DNA of 64,000 nt from Amblyornis subalaris (Eukaryota; Chordata; Aves; Passeriformes; Ptilonorhynchidae), in the NCBI GenBank assembly GCA_018881555.1, contig JACAXG010000093.1, positions 620,001 to 684,000 on the forward strand, read 5' to 3'. Positions 10,736-21,339 of the stretch are shown one piece after another. A program made the position numbers and the translations under genes. The first letter of the stretch is position 1. Every line of letters starts with the position of its first letter. The notes beneath the pieces were generated by a model. It was not told where the DNA came from and searched no databases. It saw only the letters and a program-made list of their open reading frames with translations.

Positions 10736-12349
10736 CCGTGGTGATTCCCCTCGAAACAGAAGGCACGGCTGAGAAGATTGGCATGTATGGGAATACTTTC
10801 AGGATGGGAAGATAATGGTCTTTATTCCCCCCTCTCCAAAATCCTGGCAGTCCTGGTGTAGTGCAGAGGAGATGANGGGGCAGAGAGCTGAGCCTTTGGG
10901 CTGCTGAGCAGTTTTCCANGTGCAAATCCATGTGTTCCCTGTGACCCTCAGCCCGTGTTCCCGGCGGGAGCTGGAGCCTCCCGAGTGCCAGCCCCGGTGC
11001 CTGCTCTGCTCCAGGAGTGTTTGTGCCTTTCAGTTCTGTCTCAGTGGCCGGAAGGTCGATGAACTGCTCGTGTATTTGAGGCTCTGACGCCTCCCTGGGC
11101 CGACACATCTCCCCCTGCAGCGCCAGGGCAGGCTGGGTGTGCTCTGGGATCCAGGGGCTGCTGCCTGCTCTGCAGCTCTGCGAGCACAGCCAGTAAAACT
11201 TAATAACCTCTTGAGAGCAGGCTGACCTTTTCCCNCCTAATTTCCTTATTCCTCCAAAGTGGTTCGGCTCCAGCGCTCCAGCAGCTCCCGTTTCAGTCCA
11301 GCTCTGGAACTGTCGGGTGGCAGTGGAGTTNAGCCTCAGCCATTTCTTCCAAAATTCCTCTTTCATGGTGGGAGCAAAACTCAAACCAGCTGCACCTGAA
11401 CTGTTGTAGTGGGACAGGTCAGTCTGAGGAATGGACAAAGGGGTGGTGTTATTTTACCAAGAAATGCAGATATCTGACTTATTTTAGAATCCTACCTCAA
11501 GGTGATGTCCCTGGGTTTTCTTCAGTAGGGATTGGCTTCTTGGGGAAAAAACCCACAAAAACCAAAGATGTGGTGTGAAAATAATGGGAGAGACACTGGG
11601 AAAAGCCCTCCTGCCCAAGGAGGCTGGGATGGCTCCTGTGCCCAAGGCATGCCCAGGGGCCGTGGTTGGGGTAACAGAGCCCCAGCCAGAGCTGCACCAC
11701 TCTTTAAAGCTGAATTTATCTGAAATCGCCTGGAATTGTCCTGGCAGGGAGGATCACAGCTTCCCTCCTCGCAGGCTGTCAGATCCCACACTCCCAGCTG
11801 AGGCCCCCCTGGCTCCGAGCAGTTGTTGAGCCCCCCAGAGCTGCTGTTCCCAAACAAACCCCTCACACAGATGGCCAGCGCTGCCTCTCGGAAAGCACAG
11901 CTCATCTTCCCGCGGGCTTTTTGGGGTTTAAATGCCAGTGAACATATTGGGAATGGCAGAGGCATTAAAAATAAAAGATGTCTTTAAACGTGCAGCAAAA
12001 ATAACTTGCAGAGAAATATTACTAAANATCATTGGTTCATTAAAAGAGATCTAGAACTGAAATTTCAGCTTTGCACAGTGAAAAAATAGGAGGGAAAAGT
12101 GGCCAGGAGTGCTGTGATGGCTGTGGAGGAGCTGTTATCTGTGGGCNGGGAGGGGAGATTAAGTGTAGCCCAGCCTGGGATGTTTGCTATGGCTTTTAAA
12201 AATGCATTTCTGCCCAACTTGACTTCCAGGGTCATGTGGGAACTCGATGCTCCTACCTTCATACTGGCTAACAGGATTANTTTAAGAAAAAGTGAGAATA
12301 TCTGAGTTAGGGTGCTTCGTTTGTGGGTTAAAAGTGCCCAAACTCCAAA
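10736..12349. other. Unique sequence
   Basis: No repeat recognised. A minus-strand frame of 244 codons (11438-10704) runs partly into the adjacent CR1, contains several unreadable codons from N bases and has no domain. I treat it as chance. Around 11960-12060 the sequence is AT-rich. Confidence 0.35.
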
Positions 12350-12654
12350 GCACCAAGAGAAAACAGAATGGAGTTACACCAAGAATGTCTCTTTAAAGGT
12401 TTAACTCAGTGCACTCAGAGCAAACTCTGAGGGATCAGAGAGTGAATGGAAAACAAATCTAATTTAAAATAGCAAAGACAAGCCAATAAAGCTGATCCTA
12501 TCAAACAGCTTCAGCAGTGGGATAAAATGCAGAGCTGCTTTTAACTGATGCAGCTCTGAACACATGAAAAAAGCATTTTGATTAAATGTACAACCAGCAG
12601 CAGATCAGAGGCTGAATTGGTGCAATTTCAAGAATTAATCTTTAAGGAATTTCA
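12350..12654. promoter_or_regulatory. AT-rich island, candidate regulatory element
   Basis: Contains GATTAAATGTAC, CCAATAAAGCTG, AAGAATTAATC and related cores, no repeat likeness, and low CpG. Candidate conserved non-coding element on appearance only. Confidence 0.25.
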
Positions 12655-12833
12655 GGAATATTTTCTGAAGGGAGGGCAGGACTCCACATCTGGAGACCAG
12701 CCTGCCTGACCTTGAGGAGCTGCTGTCTCTGTGGGGTGACTGAGCACTGGCNCAGGGTGCCATGGAGCTGGGGGAGTCTGTCCTGGCATCCCAGGGGTCC
12801 CTCCCAGCCCCACTCTGGAATTCTGTGGCTCTC
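12655..12833 (+). repeat. Probable diverged CR1 3' fragment
   Basis: Weak sense-CR1 likeness: GAGCACTGGC, CAGGGTGCCATGGAGCTGGG, GGGGTCCCTCCCAGCCCCAC and a tail-like ATTCTGTGGCTCTC. The order fits a CR1 3' end with deletions. It stands tail-to-tail with the minus-strand copy that begins at 12918. Confidence 0.5.
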
Positions 12834-12917
12834 ATTGGCAGGGTCAGGACATGCTGTGTGTGGGCATGAGGCACTGCCCCTGCTGTGCTGCCACAGCTTC
12901 CCTGGGAACAGGCAGGG

Positions 12918-13125
12918 TCCTGGAATGGTTTGGGTTGGGAGTGACCTCAAAGCCCATCCAGTGCCACNCCTGCCATGGGCAGGGACACCTTCCACTATCC
13001 CAGGCTGCTCCAAGCCCCATCCAGCCTGGCCTTGGACACTCCCAGGGATCCAGGGGCAGCCACAGCTTCTCTGGGCAGCCTGTGCCAGGGCCTGCCCACC
13101 CTCCCAGGGANGAATTCCTTCCTCA
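12918..13125 (-). repeat. CR1 LINE 3' fragment (type A)
   Basis: Antisense CR1 on the + strand: ATGGTTTGGGTTGGGAGTGA, AAAGCCCATCCAGTGCCAC, CATGGGCAGGGACACCTTCC, CTGGGCAGCCTGTGCCAGGG. 5' truncated at about 13125. Confidence 0.93.
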
Positions 13126-13871
13126 CTGTGTCTGTTCCCTGGATGTCACTAAATCTGCATCCTCGAACAACACCCAACANGTTCTGTGGTACCAATTGTC
13201 CTTTTTTCACTAGCAACCTGTGAAAAACCTGACTTTATACTTCCATAGTTGGCATTAAACTGCTGAATGGAGGAAAAAATTTCTTTGTTTAATAGAAAAA
13301 AGTGAGACATCCCTGTTTGCCTTTGGAAGGTGACACTTGCGGTGAGCACAACAATTTCCTCCCTCCGCCGCGCTGCCATTTCAAAATTTGCCCTTTTCAA
13401 AAATCCATCTAAAATCTCATCTTTTCCTAGGTTTACCTAAAGTGCTGATTCTAACCTTGCTCCAGCCATGCTGTATTTGTTTGACTTGNGTGAACTCCTC
13501 TTCTTACAGGGTTTTTTATTGCTGTGTTGTGTGCTTTGTACCTCTGCACAATCCAACCTTAAACACTTACGAAAGTCCTTAAAAATACAAAAACTCAGCC
13601 TGAAGAACAGACCATGAACTGATGAATCCCTTACACCACTTAAAAACCACTGCGGAGGGGAGTGACCAAAGCAGCACAGGCAACAGTGGGATTCAGGGAT
13701 GTGCTTTTCCGAAGGAAATAACTCACCCACACCCAGAACCTTTTTACAGGGCCTGGAGAGTTCTCAGTGTGAGAAACAAAGGATTGTTTTTCAACAAACA
13801 GAACTAATTTGACGAGGCAGGATTTGGACCCTGGCAGATGTGGGAATGGGAGCTGAGGTTGTGTTGCTCTG
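13126..13871. other. Unique sequence
   Basis: No repeat or exon recognised. AT-rich at 13140-13620. Nothing further is supported. Confidence 0.35.
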
Positions 13872-14230
13872 GTGCTGGAGGGCTCTGAGGCCAGTGGGAG
13901 CCATAAACAGCTGGTCAGGGATGAGCTCTGCTCTGGGGGAGATGGGGTGGAGGTGAGGAGGAGCTGGGGGTACCTGTGGCGNGGGGAGGGGGCTGGACCC
14001 GCAGGGTCAGCACAGCAGCCTGGGCTGAGGGCGCTGCTTTTTGAGGCCCATGGAGTAGGGTTTGTGGATGGAGATAAAGGACAAAAGGAGGGGAAAGNGT
14101 GGAGGGTTTGAGAACGGGTAAAAAGGTCGATGGAGTCGCTCTGAGGAGAAACAAGTGGAGGGAGGGAGGCGCTGAACANGGTGGAGGTGAGGAGAGATGG
14201 AGATGGAACAGCTCCAGGTGGAGGTGGCGC
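13872..14230 (+). other. Purine-rich G-strand tract
   Basis: The + strand is strongly purine-biased with repeated GGAGGTG, GGTGGAGGTGAGGAG and GGGAGGGGGCTGG motifs, and pyrimidine runs are on the other strand. It is not a clean tandem repeat. Such tracts can form triplexes or G-quadruplexes. The long minus-strand frame across it (295 codons) is proline/serine-rich from the CCT/TCC content and is not a credible protein. Confidence 0.5.
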
Positions 14231-14394
14231 TGGGTCAGGGAGGGCAGCAGGGCACAGGGCTCTGAGCTGCAGGCTCAGCCCCTGCACCCGCCAGGGCTGC
14301 CTGGGCTGCAGTCCCTCACCTGGGCCCTGGGCTCTGCGGCCAGGCACATTCCCATCTGCTCGAGGGAGAAAAGTCTTTACCTGAGCTGAGGGGA

Positions 14395-14520
14395 AAGAGG
14401 CAGAACTGTGCTTAAACACTGGTAATTGTAACAAGCTCAGATCGTAATAGGCCATAATAANGAGAGATGGGTGATAAATTGAAAGATAAGCATTCATGAA
14501 AATGAAGTTAAGTTCTTCTC
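14395..14520. promoter_or_regulatory. AT-rich island, candidate regulatory element
   Basis: Short AT-rich block with TGGTAATTGTAAC, AATAGGCCATAATAA and GATAAATTGAAAGATAAGC (GATA-like cores), ending exactly where a CR1 tail fragment begins. Function is inferred from appearance only. Confidence 0.25.
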
Positions 14521-14604
14521 TGAGCAACCTGGGCTAGTGGAAGGTGTTGGAATGAGATGAGCTTAAGGTCCCTTCCAACCCAAACCGGTCTGGGATCCTG
14601 TGAA
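14521..14604 (+). repeat. CR1 LINE 3' tail fragment
   Basis: Sense CR1 terminus only: GAGCAACCTGGGCTAGTGGA, ATGAGCTTAAGGTCCCTTCC, AACCCAAACCGGTCTGGGAT. About 85 bp survive; the rest is 5' truncated. Confidence 0.8.
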
Positions 14605-15357
14605 TTTCCCAATCCAAACCGTTCCATGACTGAAATATGAAGGCGTGGGAGGAGTGAGTTCTGTGTCCCAGGCCGGGACAGGAGCGACACGGATTTGCAG
14701 CCCCCGTGCCAGCTGCCACCACGAGAGCATCGCAAGCCAGAGAGGGCACCACAAAGCGGTTCAGCCTTTGTGTTGTGTCCTTGAGGCCGGGCCTGGGGCT
14801 GTGCTGAGGCAGACGCTGTGACCGGGGCCCTGGGGGCTGGCGCAGGGCGCGCGCTGCCGAGCCTCCGCTCCCTCCGGCTGGGCTGTGCGGAGGAACCAGC
14901 CACGGAGCAAAGGCAAGGTCAGGTTCTTATCAGGTGGGTGCTTCAATACAAAGATCTAAATCTTTCTTCTCAGGTCAGGAGGGAGGTGGCTCCTTCAGAT
15001 NGAGAATAACCCCATGAATAAAGCCAAGATCAGGAGGTGCTCTGGACTGCAGCAGAGNGGAAGCGCTATTCCAGCATCTACCCTCGGCCTTTCACCAGCA
15101 GCAAGATTGACTTCTTTTCCAACCCCTTCTCTAATTTGGAGACCGGATTGACGCAGGCTTTTCATCTCCCCTTTCCTTGCCCAGATACAACTAAATTTTT
15201 GACAAAAAAATCCCACCATTTCAGCCCCTGCAGGGCCCATGCCATTGCTGTGGCCAGGACGGCGTTGGAAGCCCCAGCTGCCCCACTGGTGGTCACTGGG
15301 GTGTGTGGTGCTGCTGGGTGTTTGAAATGAGCCCNCCACGGCTTCTGGGGCAGGGAT
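14605..15357. other. Unique sequence, GC-rich at 14690-14890
   Basis: A moderately CpG-rich stretch at 14810-14890 (GGCGCAGGGCGCGCGCTGCC) falls within otherwise ordinary sequence. No exon or repeat recognised. Confidence 0.35.
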
Positions 15358-15810
15358 GGAGAGCATGGCCAGGGAAGGGAACGGAGCTGGGAAGGGGCTG
15401 GAGCCCCAGGAGCGGCTGAGAGAGCTGGGAAAGGGACTCCGCCTGGAGAAAAGGAGGCTCAGGGGGGACATTCTGGCTCTGCACAACTCCTGACAGGAGG
15501 GGGCAGCCAGGGGGAGTCAGGCTCTGCTCCCAGGGAACAGGGACAGGAGGAGAGGGAATGGCCTCGAGCTGTGCCAGGGGAGGTTTACTTTCAATATTAA
15601 GGAAAATTCCTTCTTGGAAAGGGCTGTCCATCCCTGGCAGAGCTGCCCNGGGCAGGGGTGGAGTCCCCATCCCTGGAGGGATTTAAAATCCATGTGGATG
15701 TGGCCCTCGGGAACATGGTCAGTGGTGGCCTTGGCAGTCCTGGGAGTGGTCGGACTTGATGGGCTGTGAGAGCTTTTCCAACCTCCATGAGTCTGTGATT
15801 CTGTGACACG
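15358..15810 (+). repeat. CR1 LINE 3' fragment (type B), about 450 bp
   Basis: Long sense CR1 copy: GAGCATGGCCAGGGAAGGGA, CTGGAGAAAAGGAGGCTCAG, CAACTCCTGACAGGAGGGGG, GGAATGGCCTCGAGCTGTGC, GTGGAGTCCCCATCCCTGG, ATGTGGCCCTCGGGAACATG and the tail GAGTCTGTGATTCTGTGAC. The intact tail implies a fairly recent insertion. Its 5' breakpoint coincides with that of the copy at 34359. Confidence 0.95.
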
Positions 15811-16194
15811 TATTTCACATGATTGGACAGATAATGAAGGACCAAAAGACCCCTTTCTTTATTGCCTTTCCTTCTGGCAGCATTCCTGTTTTGTTTCCAT
15901 GGTAACAGGAGGATTGGCAAAGCCTTGGAGAGCGTCCTGGCCATGGCTGTTCCCGGCACTGGGTTTGTGTTTGCTGAGGGACAGTTCTGCCTCTGGGGGG
16001 TCTCACCAGGCTGGGAGGGACATGGAGTGGGGTCTGTCCTGCCTGCGGGAGCCTCTGGGCAGAGCTCCTTGGCTCCTGTGGCGGGCACAGCTTTGGGACT
16101 GAGACATCAACAGGCTTCCACATCCTCCATGGCTTTGGTGTTGTGGTAACAGGATTGGAAAATGCATTACTGGAGCTCTGGAAAATTCCAGAGA
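15811..16194. other. Unique sequence between CR1 copies
   Basis: No repeat or exon recognised. Overlapping short open frames on both strands have no domain. Confidence 0.35.
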
Positions 16195-16437
16195 ACCACG
16201 GAATCCCAGACTGGTTTGGATTGGACAGGACCTTAACGCCCATCCAGTGCCACCCCTGCCATGGGCAGGGACACCTTCCACCATCCCAGGGTTGCTCCAA
16301 GCCCTGTCCAGCCTGGNCTTGGACACTTCCAGGGATGGGGCAGCCACAGCTTCTCTGGACAACCTGTCCCAGAGCCTCCCCATCCTCACAGGGAACAACT
16401 TATTCCAAAACTCTCTTCTCCCCTGCCCTCTGGCAGT
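16195..16437 (-). repeat. CR1 LINE 3' fragment (type A)
   Basis: Antisense CR1: GGAATCCCAGACTGGTTTGG, GCCCATCCAGTGCCACCCCT, CATGGGCAGGGACACCTTCC, GGGCAGCCACAGCTTCTCTG, CTCACAGGGAACAACTTATT and CTGCCCTCTGGCAG. 5' truncated at about 16437. Confidence 0.93.
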
Positions 16438-17100
16438 TCAAAGTTTCAATTCCCATTTTTCCAAGAAGAGGTGGCCTCTTGCAATGCTGCCAAAGCTCTG
16501 ATGGTGGTTAATCCAAAGGTTTTCCCCTTCAGCTTCCATANGCTGCTGCCTCAGTCCCTGCCCCAGTCAGGGCACAGAAATGTCCTTTTCTCCCTCAGAT
16601 TAGCACTCCTTCAGGCAAATGGGAATGTCAAAGTTCCACTTGATGCCAACAGCTGTATTTTTCCAGCCACTGGGGGTTGGCCGAGCAGGTGGGGTGTCCA
16701 TGGCAGAGGTTGCACCCAATGTCATTTCAGTTTGGGTAGACACTGAGTCATGCCCAGAACTGAAACAATTCTTTCAATTCTGTGAGTGTTCCCTTGGCAC
16801 CTTGCTTGAGGCTGCTGTTCCAACCCAGAGAACTCACAATGGAAAGGTTTTCAGTAATATTAATTTTCCTCTTGCGCACAATACAATTTCCTGTAAAACG
16901 AAGGATTTTTTTTCAAACAAGAGTTTGCAGTGTCCATCATGTTTTGCTTCAAAAAAAGGCTTTGCAGAGTACATGATGTTTAGATTTGCTACAGAAATGA
17001 ATTTCAGTAAACTTGTGTTTGAAGTATTGATTGGAAGATGGATACCTGACAATACAATACAAATGCAATGTTTTGGAGCTTCCTGGTGTTGTTGGGATGT
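16438..17100. other. Unique sequence; AT-rich with a long open frame
   Basis: A + strand frame of 193 codons (16619-17200) crosses AT-rich sequence (16840-17080) where stops should be common. The product has no domain I recognise, no convincing start context, and no splice sites that would make it an exon. The AT-rich part could equally be a conserved non-coding element. Confidence 0.25.
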
Positions 17101-18044
17101 TTTCCTGCGGGGCACGTTGGGTGTGATGCACGATGCTCTCCTCACTCCACGAGGCCAGCTGACCTGTGCTGCCCTTCTCCCCAGTGTGGGCTGGAATTAA
17201 TTGTCTTAAACNGTTTATGAGTTCTTGCCAAGCTTCCAAGTGCATTCAGAATTCAGGTGCATGGAGGTAAATAGATGGAATTTGGATGTTGGATTATCTG
17301 CTTTTCCTCCTGCTTTCCCTGGCTGAGCAGGCGCTGGTCCATGTTCTGGCTGTAGGATGTGCAAGGCACAGATCTCCATCTCTGCTGCTCTGCCTGTTAC
17401 AACAACCACTTCACACTTGTGTTGTCACAGGAATGTTTCAAACTCCAAGTGCCAGGTGACCTGGAAGGTATTCCAGTACAGAGCTGCTTTGGTATCAGGA
17501 CACAGAAATAAAGGAATAAAAACATCTGTTTAGAATTTTTTTTTACTAATCTTGGATCTGTTCTTTGGATCATTTATTCTTCCTAATGGCTTTGATTATG
17601 AAGGTTACTTGGTGCATTGGCTCAGTAATGTGCTGGTGGGTGGCACAGGGGATAAATCAGAGACAGGATTATTCCCTTCTCTGGTGAGTTTAAGGAGTTT
17701 TGTTGGTTTTTTTNAAAATTGTTGTTGTTTGTTTGGGGTTTTTGTACTAGATTTCCCTGTTTTGTTTATTGTGCATTGCCTGTGGCTGTAATCGGAGCCC
17801 TGGGCTGTGTCAGGGCACAGCTGCTGGGCAAAGCCTCCAAAGGGTCCCTCCCCACTCCCTGTTGGATTTGCAAGAGCAAACATCGATTTCCATGTCAGTG
17901 CTCGGGGGCTGTGCCAGAGTGAGCCCTGGATTTGTGATGACTGATTTAAACTGTCATTATCCAGAGCAGAACAGAAGGGGTGTGATANAAAATGCAGATT
18001 GGGTTTGTGAGTGATTTCTGGAGCCGAATTGGCAGGTGCTTTCA
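17101..18044. other. Unique sequence
   Basis: No repeat or exon recognised. A T-rich tract occurs at 17527-17545 and a T/G-rich stretch at 17697-17760. Nothing else is supported. Confidence 0.35.
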
Positions 18045-18175
18045 TGAAGATACTCTCAGGAAATGACTCAAATACAAAGATAAACAGTACTTAGGGAATG
18101 CCTAATTAATAACTACAATCATAATATTTTGATCTAAATATTAGAGGCAGCCTCATTAAAGGAATGCAGAGGCTG
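18045..18175. promoter_or_regulatory. AT-rich island, strong enhancer-like appearance
   Basis: CAAAGATAAACAG (forkhead-like), GCCTAATTAATAAC (homeodomain), ATAATATTTTGATC and GCCTCATTAAAGG occur within 130 bp, with no repeat likeness. Candidate conserved non-coding element, by appearance only. Confidence 0.35.
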
Positions 18176-19565
18176 TGTTTTAGGCTGGCTTGGCTGCAGG
18201 AGAGCCGAATCTCTCAGAGTGAGAGGTCTCTGCAAGAGCTTGGATTGTCCCTAGACAGTGTTTAAACACAAATGTGGTGTTCGTGCATCGGTGGCACTGA
18301 TGGTGCTCACACCCAAAGGGGAAACCTGAGCAGCGCCAGGAGGGCAAAGGAGCTGTGACACCCTAGGGTGCTGAGATGTGGCTTCCCAGTGACCTCTGAT
18401 CCGTGTTCTCCGAAGCCACGGCTCCCCCAGGCTTCCTGTTCTCCGTTTGTTGCTGCCCAGCTGTGAGTGCCAGTGCTAACCCTGAGATGGGAGTGCTGCA
18501 CATCCTCTGCTGGCACTGGGTGGGCACCAGCTCCTGCTGCTGCCCCTGCCAGTCGCTCCAGCCCCTGAGCTGTTCCTGCTGGAATTCAGGGCTGGATGCT
18601 GTTTACCTCTGTGTAGTTTCCTTTTCCAGCTTTAATCTCATGTTATTAGGAAAATACTCGTTGTTGTGTGTTTGTTTGGTGCCAAGAGAAACAGGATTCC
18701 CTTCCCAACAATCATTTCCAAAATACTCCTCGTGCTTCTGTAAAACAAGCTCTGTTATTGCTGCTCATAACATCCNTCCACAGGCCTGGCTGGAGACAAG
18801 ATCTGCTCCCTCAAAGTAATAACACAGTTCTGGGTTTAGCTTTTTCAGATGGAGCATTCCCTGTGGAATATCTGCTTTGAACACTGCAGTCTGAAGCAGT
18901 GCTGAATCCCCTTTCCCAGAACCCTGCTGGAGAGCTTTCAGGTTGCCTGTCTTGATAGGATAGAAAAACAAGATCTGAATTTTGAGTTGGTTTTCAAACT
19001 TACCTGGCATAACCAAAATAATGGGTGATCACACTTTANAGGTTCTTCCTGAAAGGGTTTTGCTTTCTGAGCATCCCAGTCCCTGGGTGCCAGCCCACTG
19101 GTTTGGATGGAGGATGCTCCAAGGAGGAGAGTTCCATGTTGGTGTTCCCTCTGATGGACCAGCAGGCTGGGGAGCAGCTTCGAGGGGTGTCCAGCCTGCT
19201 CAGGCTGGATTGCTGTGGGCCTGTCTCNGCCCAAAAGCTTGGAAGCCCATGGCACTGATACCCAGCCTTGNAGTGGGCCTGGGACTGGCTCTGAAATGTG
19301 CCCCAAGCTCATGATTTGCTTGAGTCCATCTCTGGCCAAATTGCTCTNCTTTGACCTCAGTCTGACCTGGGTTGTGGAGGCACAGCTGGAGTTCCTCTGC
19401 TCTGTGGGGAGAGGAGGTTTGGCCCAAGATTCAGAGATCATTTGTGTGTTGGAGAGCAGTTTATAAACTCCCTGTGGTTATGAAATACCCTGCTTACTAA
19501 AACACTTAATTTTCAATTTGGAATGTTTATTGTTGTTTTATAAAATCCAGGAGTTCTCAATATTT
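18176..19565. other. Unique sequence
   Basis: No repeat recognised with confidence. Several frames reach 110-167 codons on either strand with unreadable N codons and no domains. Confidence 0.35.
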
Positions 19566-19668
19566 CACAGAATCCCAGAATGGTTTGGGTTGGAAGGGAC
19601 CCTAAAGCCCATCCAGTGCCACCCCTGCCATGGGCAGGGACACCTTCCACTGTCCCAGGNTGCTCCAA
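19566..19668 (-). repeat. CR1 LINE 3' tail fragment (type A)
   Basis: Antisense CR1 terminus: CACAGAATCCCAGAATGGTT, TGGGTTGGAAGGGACCCTAA, CATGGGCAGGGACACCTTCC. Only about 100 bp, strongly 5' truncated. Confidence 0.92.
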
Positions 19669-20877
19669 ATGTGAAAATTCCCAGCTGCTCGTACCCAGTC
19701 CCTCATCAGTGAACAAAGTGTTTCCCTTCAGGAGACACCTGGCAGTTCCCCCTCTGCCCCCCACAGCACAGTGGATCCAGCCCTACAGGATGTGCTTTAG
19801 TTGCAAGGTCATTTCCTTGATGCTGGAGATGTTCTCCACAGANCCCTCAGGAGCTGGGTCTGTTTTTCTGGGGATGGTGGTTAGAAATTGTCACGGGCTT
19901 CAGATAGAGGAGATAATTCTATTAGGATAATATATTTATTTCCTTGTTAATCACAGGCAATTTGCCATGGTTTTAATAACTATGCCTTGTCATTTCAGAC
20001 CCAAGGAAGTAATGTAGAGGAACAGATAAGAACTTTATCTACTAATTCAATATATCCCATGCCTATTATCTCCTTTGTGGCAAGACTCGTGTAATGTGGA
20101 TGTTACAGTGGGAATAGAAGATTCTATGAAGCCATTAGAATTAATTTCCATAAACAGCTTTGTACTGAGCTTTTTGGGGAAAAAAATCCTGGAAGAACAG
20201 GAACGAAATATTTTCTGGTCCAGGTTTCAACCACCATTTCTGAGTGGTCCTGTAATAATAATTTCCTGCTTCCACGTGTGGCTTCTGTGAAGAGCTTTGT
20301 GTGCATGGGCAGGGGACACACAACTGTCCCTTTTTCTGCTGATCCCAAGCAATTTCACACAAACACTCAGGGAGAGACAAATTTTTTTCCTGGTTATGTC
20401 TTAACATGGCAATTCTGCAGGAGGATGAAAAAAGGCAGAGAAATGGAGAGGAAAAAGAAGAGTTATCTAAAAGTAATAATAGTAAAACGTGGATGCAATG
20501 GGACTTCTTTATTTAGCACTAGAGCTCTCTAAAAACCTAAGCCTGGTTTTTAAATGTCATTGGCATCTCCAGGAGCTCGGAGGTTCCTGTTGATGTTATT
20601 TCCCTTTTAAACAATTCTGGATGTGCTCAACGATTTGGGGTTAATTATGATGCTTTCTGTGTGAAGGACATTCTCCATCCAAGACTACGAAACAATTCAT
20701 ACATGCTCAAATGAAACTCTAACATTTTCTGTACAGGCCCAACAGAGAAGGAAGGTACAAAGCCATTTTCTATCAGTGTTAAAAAAATCAGTTTCCTAAT
20801 TCTTGAGGTATCTGCAATGTCCATGTGGGACAGGTCTCTGCTGCCAAAAGTCCTCAAGGAGAGGAGACCTTGCTCAG
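19669..20877. other. Unique sequence with AT-rich island at 19915-20180
   Basis: The island at 19915-20180 holds GATAATATATTTATT, CTTGTTAATCACAGG, GGTTTTAATAACTATGCC and ATTATCTCC. It looks like a conserved non-coding element. The remainder has no recognised repeat or exon. Confidence 0.3.
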
Positions 20878-21195
20878 ACCAGGGATGGGGCAGCCACAGC
20901 TGCTCTGGGCAGCCTGTGCCAGGGCCTCCCCACCCTCACAGACAACAATTCCTTTCCAATATCCCATCCAACCCTGCCCTCTGGCACTGGGAAGCCATTC
21001 CCTGTGTCCTGTCCCTCCATCCCTTGTCCAAAGTCTCTCTCCGTGTTTCGCTTCAGGCACTGGAAGGTCATCCCAAGCTTCTCCTCTCCAGCTGAACAAT
21101 CCCAGCTGTCCCAGCCTTTCCTCCCAGCAGAGCTGCTCCATCCCTCTGATCATCCTGGNGCCTCCTCTGGANTNTCTCCAGCAGATCTCTATGGT
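20878..21195 (-). repeat. CR1 LINE internal fragment lacking its 3' end (type A)
   Basis: Antisense CR1 from the internal GGGATGGGGCAGCCACAGCT block through CCCTGCCCTCTGGCACTGGG, GTCCTGTCCCTCCATCCCTT and GAACAATCCCAGCTGTCCCA to CTCCATCCCTCTGATCATCC. The terminal 130 bp or so and the tail are missing. Target-primed insertion starts at the 3' end, so a later deletion must have removed it. Three N bases lie at 21160-21174. Confidence 0.9.
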
Positions 21196-21339
21196 GAAGG
21201 ATGGAGGAGGATGGGACCAGGAAAATGTTGCTCCGTGTGGCACCACTGGATCAGGATTTGTCCCTTCTCCAGCAGGCAGGCACGGATTTGGGGCTGGTGG
21301 GGAGCAATGCCTCGCAGAAATGGATTAAACATGGAAAAC
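21196..21339. other. Unique sequence flanking CR1
   Basis: No further CR1 likeness can be followed with confidence. Nothing coding. Confidence 0.3.

Noticed and set aside
13640..14527. Minus-strand 295-codon proline/serine-rich frame
   Set aside because: Explained by the pyrimidine-rich strand of a purine tract. No family likeness, and one end lies in a CR1 tail.
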